Below, in pieces: positions 31,096 through 37,202 of a stretch of 37,202 nucleotides of DNA. The stretch covers positions 1-37,202 of the forward strand of contig NZ_POUD01000066.1 of the NCBI RefSeq assembly GCF_003236395.1, read 5' to 3'. Position numbers and translations under genes: made by a program. The notes beneath the pieces are model-generated. The model saw nothing but the letters and a program-made list of their open reading frames with translations. It was not told where the DNA came from and did no database searches. The DNA is from Nonomuraea aridisoli. GTDB taxonomy: Bacteria > Actinomycetota > Actinomycetes > Streptosporangiales > Streptosporangiaceae. The number at the start of each line of letters is the position of its first letter. Positions within the stretch are counted from its first letter, which is position 1.

Positions 31096-31805
31096 GCCGG
31101 GCTCCGATCGGTGTCGGCGGTGAGGTCGAGGAAGGTCTGTTCGAGGCTGCGGCCGCGGCCGAGCTCGTCCAGCGAGCCCTGGGCGAGCACCCGGCCGCGG
31201 CCGATCATCACGATGTGGTCGGCGACCTGCTCCACCTCGTGCAGCAGGTGGGAGCTGAGCAGCACCGCGCACCCCGAGTCGGCCAGGCCGCGCAGCAGCT
31301 CGCGCATCCAGCGGATGCCCTGCGGGTCGAGGCCGTTGGCCGGCTCGTCGAGGACGAGCGCCCGCGGGCGGCCGAGGAGCGCGTGCCCGATGCCCAGCCG
31401 CTGCCGCATGCCCAGCGAGTAGCGGCCGACGGTCTGCCCGGCCTCCTTGCCGCTCAGGCCGACCAGCTCCAGCACCTCGCCGACGCGCACGCGGGGCAGT
31501 CCGAGCAGCAGGGCGCCGAGGGTCAGCACCTCGCGCCCGGTGCGGCCGGGGTGGAGCGCCCCCGCGTCGAGCAGCGTGCCGACCTCGTAGCCGGGGCGTG
31601 CCAGCTTCGCGTACGGCCGCCCGAGCACGGTGGCCGAGCCGGAGGTGGGCCGGGCCAGGCCGGCCAGGATGCGCAGGGCCGTCGACTTGCCGGCGCCGTT
31701 GGGCCCGAGGAAACCGGTGAGGGTGCCGGGCGGGACCGTGAAGGACACGTCGTCCAGGGCCCGCACCCCTCTGTACGTCTTGCTGACGCGATGGAATTCG
31801 ATCAC
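31092..31805 (-). CDS. ABC transporter ATP-binding protein (drug-export type)
   Basis: A 237-residue ATPase with Walker A GPNGAGKST, signature YSLGMRQRLGIGHALL, Walker B ALVLDEPANGLDPQG and the switch His in LSSHLLHE. The GTG at 31805 is used because homology begins there (VIEFHRVSKTYRG); no strong Shine-Dalgarno is seen, and a longer form from 31925 is not excluded. It lacks the C-terminal extension of longer export ATPases. Coupled to the permease by an ATGA overlap and divergent from the histidine kinase. Confidence 0.9.
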   Translation of the reverse strand: MIEFHRVSKTYRGVRALDDVSFTVPPGTLTGFLGPNGAGKSTALRILAGLARPTSGSATVLGRPYAKLARPGYEVGTLLDAGALHPGRTGREVLTLGALLLGLPRVRVGEVLELVGLSGKEAGQTVGRYSLGMRQRLGIGHALLGRPRALVLDEPANGLDPQGIRWMRELLRGLADSGCAVLLSSHLLHEVEQVADHIVMIGRGRVLAQGSLDELGRGRSLEQTFLDLTADTDRSPA

Positions 31806-31857
31806 GGATCGAGTCCATCGCGAACGCGGCCGTTCCTCATCGGACCCGGGGCCAGAC

Positions 31858-31877
31858 TTCCGGACGGGGTTCCGGAC
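31858..31877. promoter_or_regulatory. tandem TTCCGGAC repeats in the divergent control region
   Basis: TTCCGGAC occurs at 31858-31865 and 31870-31877, 12 bp apart on the same face of the helix, in the 184-bp space between the ABC ATPase and the histidine kinase. It is a candidate site for the response regulator. Confidence 0.3.
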
Positions 31878-31989
31878 CGCGGTCGCCCACCAGGTAGCCC
31901 TGGGTCCACCACGGATGTCGACCAACGGCCATCCGGTGCGCGACCAGGGGATCTGATGGGCGGACCGGGCGGTCTCTAGGCTGGAGCCC

Positions 31990-33183
31990 GTGCACGACCA
32001 GCCCGCCCCGCTCAGCGTCCCGTCGCCCCCGCCCCTGGGTGAGGGCGGCCGGTGGTGGGTGCAGGAACGGCTGGGGAGCGTGCTGCGCTATCTCTTCGCC
32101 GCGCTGCCGCTGACGCTCGCCTGCGTCGCCCTGGTCACCCTGTCCGACCGCGTCGCCCACATCGGTGAGCAGCTCCCGCTGTTGCTGGCCGACATGGGTC
32201 TCGGCGCCGCCGGGATCGCGCTGCTGCCGTGGCGGCGGCGCCGGCCGTGGCAGGTGGCGCTGGCCACGGTGGCGCCGATGGCGTTCTCCTCCACCGTCGT
32301 CGGCCCGGCCCTCGTGGCGATCGCGTCGCTGGCCACGCATCGCCGATGGCGGCAGGTGGCGCCGGTCGCGGCGGTGTTCTGGCTGTCCCTGGTCGGCTCC
32401 GCCTGGTGGCACATCAGCGTGCCGGCGGCCGTGCTGTACGGGGTGGTGGGGGCCGCGCTGCTGGGCGCGGCCATCGTGTCCGGCCTGTACGTGGGCGGAC
32501 GCCGCGACTGGGAGGCCGCGCGGCGGGCGTCGCAGGCGCAGGCGGAGTCGCAGCGCGTGGAGCAGGCCAAACTGGAGGAGCGGCTGAAGATCGCCCAGGA
32601 GATGCACGACGTGCTGGCCCACCGGTTGTCGCTGCTGGCGATGTTCGCGGGCGGGCTGGCGTACCGGGAGGGCCTGAGCCCCGAGCAGACCCGCGAGGCC
32701 GCGCTGGCCATCCAGGAGAACGCCCACCAGTCGCTCAACGAGTTGCGCGCCGTGCTCGGCACGCTGCGCCACGAGGACGAGCGCGGCCTGGAGGCCCCGC
32801 AGCCGACGCTGGCGCACCTGGAGGCGCTGTTCGACGAGGTGCGCGCCGCCGGGCAGCGCGTCGAGGTGGACGACACGGTCGAGTCCAGGCAGGCGCTGCC
32901 GGCGCAGACCGGGCGGCACGCGTACCGGATCGTGCAGGAGGCGCTCACCAACGCGCGCAAGCACGCGCCCGGCCGCCCCGTGCGGGCCGAGCTGGCGGGG
33001 CGGCCCGGCGGCGGGCTGCGCATCCGGGTGAGCAACCCCGCGCCGGCGCGCGCCGCGGGGCCGGGCGGGCGGCTGGGGCTCGTCGGCCTGGCCGAACGCA
33101 CCCGGATGGCCGGCGGCACCCTCACTCACGCCGTACGCGACGGACGGTTCGTCCTGGAAGCACGCCTGCCGTGGGAGGCTTGA
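31990..33183 (+). CDS. sensor histidine kinase, NarL/DesK-type
   Basis: A 397-residue kinase. The N-terminal half (about residues 30-170) has several membrane helices with no sizeable extracellular domain. A short coiled-coil leads to the HisKA_3 box EERLKIAQEMHDVLAHRLS with the phospho-acceptor His206. The HATPase region shows EALTNARKHA (N box) and GRLGLVGLAERT (G box). GTG start. The response regulator follows 4 bp later. The lack of an extracellular domain suggests that it senses the membrane or the nearby ABC exporter. Confidence 0.92.
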   Translation: MHDQPAPLSVPSPPPLGEGGRWWVQERLGSVLRYLFAALPLTLACVALVTLSDRVAHIGEQLPLLLADMGLGAAGIALLPWRRRRPWQVALATVAPMAFSSTVVGPALVAIASLATHRRWRQVAPVAAVFWLSLVGSAWWHISVPAAVLYGVVGAALLGAAIVSGLYVGGRRDWEAARRASQAQAESQRVEQAKLEERLKIAQEMHDVLAHRLSLLAMFAGGLAYREGLSPEQTREAALAIQENAHQSLNELRAVLGTLRHEDERGLEAPQPTLAHLEALFDEVRAAGQRVEVDDTVESRQALPAQTGRHAYRIVQEALTNARKHAPGRPVRAELAGRPGGGLRIRVSNPAPARAAGPGGRLGLVGLAERTRMAGGTLTHAVRDGRFVLEARLPWEA

Positions 33184-33187
33184 CGCC

Positions 33188-33835
33188 GTGATCCGAGTGG
33201 TGATCGTGGACGACGACCCGATGGTCCGCACCGGCCTGCGGCTCATCCTGGGCGGCGAGCCCGACCTCGACCTGGCCGGCGAGGCGGGTGACGGGCGGCA
33301 GGCCATGGCCGTGATCCGCGGCCTGCGTCCCGACGTGGTGCTGATGGATCTGCGGATGCCCGAGCAGGACGGCCTGGTCACCACCGAGCTGCTGCTCAGC
33401 CGTCCGGCGCCGCCGCGCGTGCTGGTGCTGACCACGTTCGACGCCGACGACATGGTGCTGCGCGCGCTGCGGGCGGGCGCGCACGGGTTCCTGCTGAAGG
33501 ACACGCCGCCGGCGAAGATGATCGAGGCCGTGCGGGCGGTGGCCCGGGGCGAGCCGGTGTTGTCGCCGAGCGTGGCCCGGCAGGTGATCGCCGCGGCGAC
33601 GGGGCGGCACGAGCCGGGGCGCGAGCTGGCGGCGCGCGAACTGGCCGCGCTCACCGACCGCGAACGCGAGGTCGCCGTCGAGGTGGCCAAGGGCGCCTCC
33701 AACGCGGAGATCGCCCGCACTCTGTCGGTGAGCGTGGCGACCGTCAAGGCCAATATCACCCGCATCTTCGCCAAGCTCGGGACCGACAACCGCGTCCACG
33801 TCGCCATGAAGGTCCGCGACGCCGGCCTCCTCTGA
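33188..33835 (+). CDS. response regulator, NarL/FixJ family
   Basis: A 215-residue regulator. The receiver domain has the acidic pocket D8-D9-D10, phospho-acceptor Asp54 in VVLMDLRMP, a Thr in VLVLTTFD and the conserved Lys in FLLKDTPP. The C-terminal LuxR-type helix-turn-helix reads LTDREREVAVEVAKGASNAEIARTLSVSVATVKANITRI. GTG start 4 bp after the kinase stop. It probably controls the divergent ABC exporter and perhaps this operon. Confidence 0.94.
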   Translation: MIRVVIVDDDPMVRTGLRLILGGEPDLDLAGEAGDGRQAMAVIRGLRPDVVLMDLRMPEQDGLVTTELLLSRPAPPRVLVLTTFDADDMVLRALRAGAHGFLLKDTPPAKMIEAVRAVARGEPVLSPSVARQVIAAATGRHEPGRELAARELAALTDREREVAVEVAKGASNAEIARTLSVSVATVKANITRIFAKLGTDNRVHVAMKVRDAGLL

Positions 33836-33969
33836 CCACCCCGGCACCCACCCGCACGCCCCCGGACCCATCACGACCGTTCCGCCGATTCCTCCGCCCC
33901 GCCGGCACAGGCCGGCTGGGGCGCCGACCGGGCGCACGCTCGGGTGCGAGTGGACGTCCGGCGGGGCAC

Positions 33970-34878
33970 ATGGAGGGCATGACGTCCTCCGCCCTCGGGA
34001 GCCCGATGCGTCACGATCGGCTGCTGTCCGCCCTGGCCGCCTGGCGGCTTCCCGTCGAGGGCGTCGAGCCGCTCCCCGGCGGCCGTGACTCCACCGCGTG
34101 GCTGGTCCGCGCCCCCGGCGGCGCCCGCTACGTCGCCAGGCTGTCCGGCGCCGCGGACGCCGCCGCGTTCACCAGCGGCCTGCGGGTGGCCGCGCGCGCC
34201 GGGCGGCGCGGCCTGGCCTGCGGCGCGCCCGTCGCCCTGCCCGACGGCCGGCCGGCGGCCGAGCTGCCCGAAGGGGTGCTGGCGCTGCTGGAGTACGTCC
34301 CCGGCACGGTCCCCGACGCGGGCTCGCCGCACGACCTGCGCCGGATGGGCGCCGTCCTGGGCCGGGCCCACCGGCTGCTGGCCGACGCCGTGGACGACCT
34401 GCCGGAACGGCTCAGGTGGCCGTGGCCGTGGGCGAGCGCCTGCCTGCGGGAGGCGCCCATGCCGTCGCACGTGCGCCGGGCGGCCGCACGGGTGCTGGAC
34501 GAGGCGCGCGAGGCCACGCCGCTGCTGCGCCTCGGCGTGGTGCACGGCGACCCGGGACTCGGCGGCTTCCGACTGAGCGACGCCTCGCCCGCCAGGGACG
34601 GCCTGGTCGGGTGGGACGCGGCCCTGCACGCCCCGCTCCTGTACGACGTGGCGTGCGTGGCCGTGCTGACCCGCGACACCCCGCGGGCGCTGCGCCACGT
34701 GCTCGACGGCTACCGCACGTTGGACCCGGCGATCGTGCGCGACCTGGACCACCTCGACCTGTTCGTCCGGGTGCGGTGGGCGGTGACCGCCATCCACTAC
34801 GCGCGCGAGCGGCAGCGGCGCGGCTCGGAGGTCGGCGAGGCCGCCCTGGCGGAGGCGTACGCGGGGATGCGCGGCTGA
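33970..34878 (+). CDS. aminoglycoside-phosphotransferase-fold protein with altered active site
   Basis: A 302-residue APH-fold protein from the first ATG; starts at 33979 or 34006 are possible, the last with GGGAG upstream and closest to the domain start. The nucleotide-binding N-lobe (VEPLPGGRDSTAWLV, ARYVARLSG) and the hinge (LALLEYVPG) are visible. The catalytic loop is HGDPGLGGF (His192, Asp194), where the usual metal-binding Asn of HGDxxxxN is Gly; the following segment reads GLVGWDAA, where relatives have IDW, so the metal-binding Asp is also absent at the usual spot. It may be a pseudokinase or use a shifted Asp. The 134 bp before it have no other feature. Confidence 0.75.
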   Translation: MEGMTSSALGSPMRHDRLLSALAAWRLPVEGVEPLPGGRDSTAWLVRAPGGARYVARLSGAADAAAFTSGLRVAARAGRRGLACGAPVALPDGRPAAELPEGVLALLEYVPGTVPDAGSPHDLRRMGAVLGRAHRLLADAVDDLPERLRWPWPWASACLREAPMPSHVRRAAARVLDEAREATPLLRLGVVHGDPGLGGFRLSDASPARDGLVGWDAALHAPLLYDVACVAVLTRDTPRALRHVLDGYRTLDPAIVRDLDHLDLFVRVRWAVTAIHYARERQRRGSEVGEAALAEAYAGMRG

Positions 34879-34881
34879 GCG

Positions 34882-36228
34882 TCAGACGGCCTTGGCGAGC
34901 AGGAGGGCGATGTCGTCGCGGTCGCTGTGCGGGCACTGGGTGCGGATCACCATGTCGCAGATGCGCTCGATGCCGTGCGGCGGGCCGGTCAGCAGGGCGC
35001 GGAGCTTGGCCAGCCCCTCGTCGATGTTCCACTCCCGGCCCTCGACCAGTCCGTCGGTGTAGAGCGCGAGCAGCCCGCCGGGTGGCAGGGCGAACTCGCA
35101 CAGCTCGTACTGCTCGGAGCCGATGCCGAGCGGCGGGCCCGGGACCACGGGCAGCGTCTCGGCCACCCCGTCCGGCCGCACGAGCACGGGAGGCAGGTGG
35201 CCCGCGCTGGCGATCTGGACCGTCCCGGCCGCCACGTCGTAGCGGGCGTACAGGCAGGTCGCGATCTGGTCCAGGTCGAGCCGGTCGGCCACCCGGTCGA
35301 GGCGGTAGAGCAGCTCGGCGGGGTCGAGGTCGAGGCTGGCCAGGGTCTGGGTGGCGGTGCGGAGCTGGCCCATGGTGGCGGCGGCGCGCACGCCGTGCCC
35401 CATGACGTCGCCGACGACGAGCGCCGTACGCTCACCCGCCAGCGGGATCACGTCGAACCAGTCGCCGCCCACCCCGGCCAGGTCGCCGGCCGGCAGGTAG
35501 CGGTGGGCCACCTCCAGCCCCGGCGGCGCCTTGAGGCGGGCCGGCAACAGGCTGCTCTGGAGGGCGAGCGCGGTGCGACGTTCCCGCGCGTACAGGCGGG
35601 CGTTGTCGATGCAGATCGCCGTGCGCGCGGCGAGCTCCTCGACCAGGGCCACGTCGGCGTCCTGGAACGCCTCGCTGGACGGCTCGCGGACGAGCACGAA
35701 GAACCCGAGCACGTTGCCGCGCGCCAGCAGCGGCGCGACGAGGAAGGAGCAGCCGGGCAGCAGCTTCGCGATGACGTCGCGACCGAACGCCTTGGCGTTG
35801 TCGTCACCCACGCCCTGGTCGAGCCGCGGCACCAGGACGGTCCTGGCGGTGGCCATGGCCTGGCCCTGCGGCAGGAACGGCGGGTAGACGGCGACCTCGC
35901 CGACCGGGAACGCGCGGTCCCAGTCGAACGGGTTCTCGACCGCGACCGCGGTGGCGACCCGGCGCACCAGCGCCGCGCCGTCGTTGGGGCGCGCGGGGAA
36001 CTCGCCCTCGGTGATGAGCCGCTCCTGCACCATGATCCCGCCGGCGTCGGCGCATCGCGGCACGGCGACGTCGAGCACCTCCCGGCAGGTCTGGGCGAGG
36101 TCCAGCGTGCCGCCGATGCGCGTGCTCGCCTCGTTGAGGAACGCCAGGCGTTCCTGCGAGGCGGTCGCGCCGCTCAGCCGTGATCCGGCACGGCTGCGAG
36201 GGTCTTTGATGAGGAACCCGGGATTCAC
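34882..36228 (-). CDS. GAF-domain SpoIIE-type PP2C phosphatase
   Basis: A 448-residue protein. After an N-terminal tail (FLIKDPRSRAGSRLSG) comes a GAF domain (about residues 30-200) and a SpoIIE/RsbU-like phosphatase domain (about 215-448) with the metal-binding motifs GGDWFD, GDVMGHG, SAGHLPP, LYTDGLVE and RDDIALL. Such proteins dephosphorylate anti-anti-sigma factors. The GTG at 36228 is preferred because GGAGG lies 10 bases upstream; a GTG at 36270 is also in frame. The 3' end lies 3 bp from that of the convergent APH-fold gene. No anti-sigma partner gene is nearby. Confidence 0.92.
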   Translation of the reverse strand: MNPGFLIKDPRSRAGSRLSGATASQERLAFLNEASTRIGGTLDLAQTCREVLDVAVPRCADAGGIMVQERLITEGEFPARPNDGAALVRRVATAVAVENPFDWDRAFPVGEVAVYPPFLPQGQAMATARTVLVPRLDQGVGDDNAKAFGRDVIAKLLPGCSFLVAPLLARGNVLGFFVLVREPSSEAFQDADVALVEELAARTAICIDNARLYARERRTALALQSSLLPARLKAPPGLEVAHRYLPAGDLAGVGGDWFDVIPLAGERTALVVGDVMGHGVRAAATMGQLRTATQTLASLDLDPAELLYRLDRVADRLDLDQIATCLYARYDVAAGTVQIASAGHLPPVLVRPDGVAETLPVVPGPPLGIGSEQYELCEFALPPGGLLALYTDGLVEGREWNIDEGLAKLRALLTGPPHGIERICDMVIRTQCPHSDRDDIALLLAKAV

Positions 36229-36320
36229 CGACGTCCGTCCTCCGAAATGACGGGGATAACCGCGTGCCACACAATAGGGCTCGCGACCGTCATTTCCTAC
36301 GAACGAACGTTATTTCACAG

Positions 36321-37202
36321 CTATTCGTGCGGTTCTTTCGCATTCTCCCGCAATTGCGCGGCACTGCCGCGGACGATCAGGGTCGTGGCGAGTTCGATGC
36401 GCGTCCCGGCGGAGCCTCCCGGGTGGGTCAGGGCCTCCGACAGCAGGCGTACGGCCTCGTTGGCCATGTCGTCGAGCGGCTGGCGGACGGTGGTGAGCGG
36501 CGGCGAGAGCATCTCGCACAGCGGCGCGTCGTCGAACCCGACCACGGACAGGTCGTCGGGCACCCGCAGGCCGCGTTCGGTGGCGGCCTGGTAGACGCCC
36601 GCGGCCTGCAGGTCGTTGCCGGCGAAGACGGCGGTGGGCGGGTCGTCGCGGTCGAGCAGCTCGGCGCCGAGGCGCTTGCCGCCGCCGACGAGGAAGTCGC
36701 CGTAGCGGGTGAGCGCGGGGTCGGAGTCGACGCCGAACGTGCGGTGGGCGGCCAGGTAGCCCTCGTAGCGGTCGAGCGTGCACTGCGTGTCGAGTGGCCC
36801 GCCGATGAAGCCGATCCTGGTGTGCCCGAGGTCGAGCAGGTGGGTGGTGGCCATGACGCCGCCCAGCCAGTTGGTGCAGCCGACCGTGGACAGCCGCGGG
36901 TCGCGCTGCCCCACCGGATCGAGCAGCACGAGCGGCACGTGCAGCAGCTCCTCGACGGTCTCGATCTCGCGCTGGTCGGCCCGCGAGAGCACCAGCACGA
37001 TGCCATCGGTGCCGCGTTTGCGCAGCATGCCGATCCAGCGCCGCAGGTCGAAGTCGGAGCGCGCGGAGGAGGTGACGACGAGCGAGAATCCCCAGCGCCC
37101 CGCGGCCTTCTCGGCGCCCCTGATGAGGACCTGCGCCCACGGCGAGCCGAGCCCGTCGATGAGCAGGTCGACCAGGCCGACGCGGGGGGTGCTGGGCGGG
37201 CG
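36321..37202 (-). CDS. LacI family transcriptional regulator, N-terminus beyond window
   Basis: The frame is open from the window edge for 293 residues, starting RPPSTPRVGLVDLLIDG, which is the beginning of the effector domain; the DNA-binding headpiece and hinge are outside. Family segments are WAQVLIRGAEKAAGRWGFSLVV, LDLGHTRIGFIGG, AVFAGNDLQAAGVYQAA, DLSVVGFDDAPL and LTTVRQPLDDMANEAVRLL. LacI regulators of this kind usually sense sugars. It could in principle act at the LacI-type sites of the PL11 gene, but it lies 11 kb away, so this is speculation. Coding runs past base 37202. Confidence 0.92.
   Translation of the reverse strand, partial: RPPSTPRVGLVDLLIDGLGSPWAQVLIRGAEKAAGRWGFSLVVTSSARSDFDLRRWIGMLRKRGTDGIVLVLSRADQREIETVEELLHVPLVLLDPVGQRDPRLSTVGCTNWLGGVMATTHLLDLGHTRIGFIGGPLDTQCTLDRYEGYLAAHRTFGVDSDPALTRYGDFLVGGGKRLGAELLDRDDPPTAVFAGNDLQAAGVYQAATERGLRVPDDLSVVGFDDAPLCEMLSPPLTTVRQPLDDMANEAVRLLSEALTHPGGSAGTRIELATTLIVRGSAAQLRENAKEPHE

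Noticed and set aside
1..37202. CRISPR arrays, tRNA/rRNA genes, transposases, integrases or attachment sites
   Set aside because: No regularly spaced repeats, cloverleaf-like sequences, recombinase genes or terminal inverted repeats were recognised on reading both strands.

Overview
The window is a high-GC stretch with strong G/C bias at third codon positions, frequent GTG starts and GGAGG-type ribosome binding sites. The gene families (FadR/GntR and DeoR regulators, SpoIIE-type phosphatase, NarL-type two-component system, S37 tripeptidyl peptidase, PL11 rhamnogalacturonan lyase) point to a filamentous actinomycete. The Streptosporangiaceae or a relative such as Nonomuraea would fit, but this is inference. 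No rRNA, tRNA, CRISPR array, transposase or phage gene is visible, and genes fill nearly the whole window.

Region 1 (about 80-22780) looks like one catabolic neighbourhood. A forward operon encodes an alpha/beta hydrolase with a Cys nucleophile, a zinc alcohol dehydrogenase, a LigK/RraA-type aldolase, a LigJ-type 4-oxalomesaconate hydratase, a 4,5-dihydroxyphthalate-decarboxylase-family protein and a phosphoglycerate mutase. A second forward unit has a bicupin protein and an orphan EutA-like reactivase with a His-rich N-terminus. FadR1 is divergent from a second decarboxylase-family gene plus an RpiB-type isomerase. A reverse operon encodes a 42-residue peptide, two tandem lipoprotein binding proteins, a fused permease and an ATPase (Fe3+/AfuA class), followed by an MFS gene. 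A second MFS gene, a class II aldolase/decarboxylase, FadR2 (a close paralogue of FadR1) and a YihT-like aldolase divergent from a DeoR regulator close the region.

The FadR-type palindrome TGGT-N3-ACCA recurs at four intergenic places (5661, 9349, 18014 in a close variant, 20109), with a weaker copy near 17874. This suggests that the scattered units form one regulon controlled by the two near-identical FadR paralogues. The LigJ/LigK pair would turn 4-oxalomesaconate into pyruvate and oxaloacetate, but no ring-hydroxylating or ring-cleaving oxygenase is present, so the starting substrate is open.

Region 2 (22801-28412) holds secreted functions: the PL11 lyase with a LacI-type dyad upstream and a similar site inside the gene, a small secreted protein, an SDR dehydrogenase and a secreted S37 peptidase. 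Region 3 (28525-29730) is a paired SMR efflux system divergent from its MarR regulator across a large palindrome; the two SMR genes share an exact 86-bp repeat. Region 4 (29790-37202) has a small hypothetical protein, an ABC-2 exporter divergent from a histidine kinase/response regulator pair, an APH-fold protein lacking two canonical catalytic residues, a GAF-SpoIIE phosphatase, and the C-terminal 293 residues of a LacI regulator cut by the window end.
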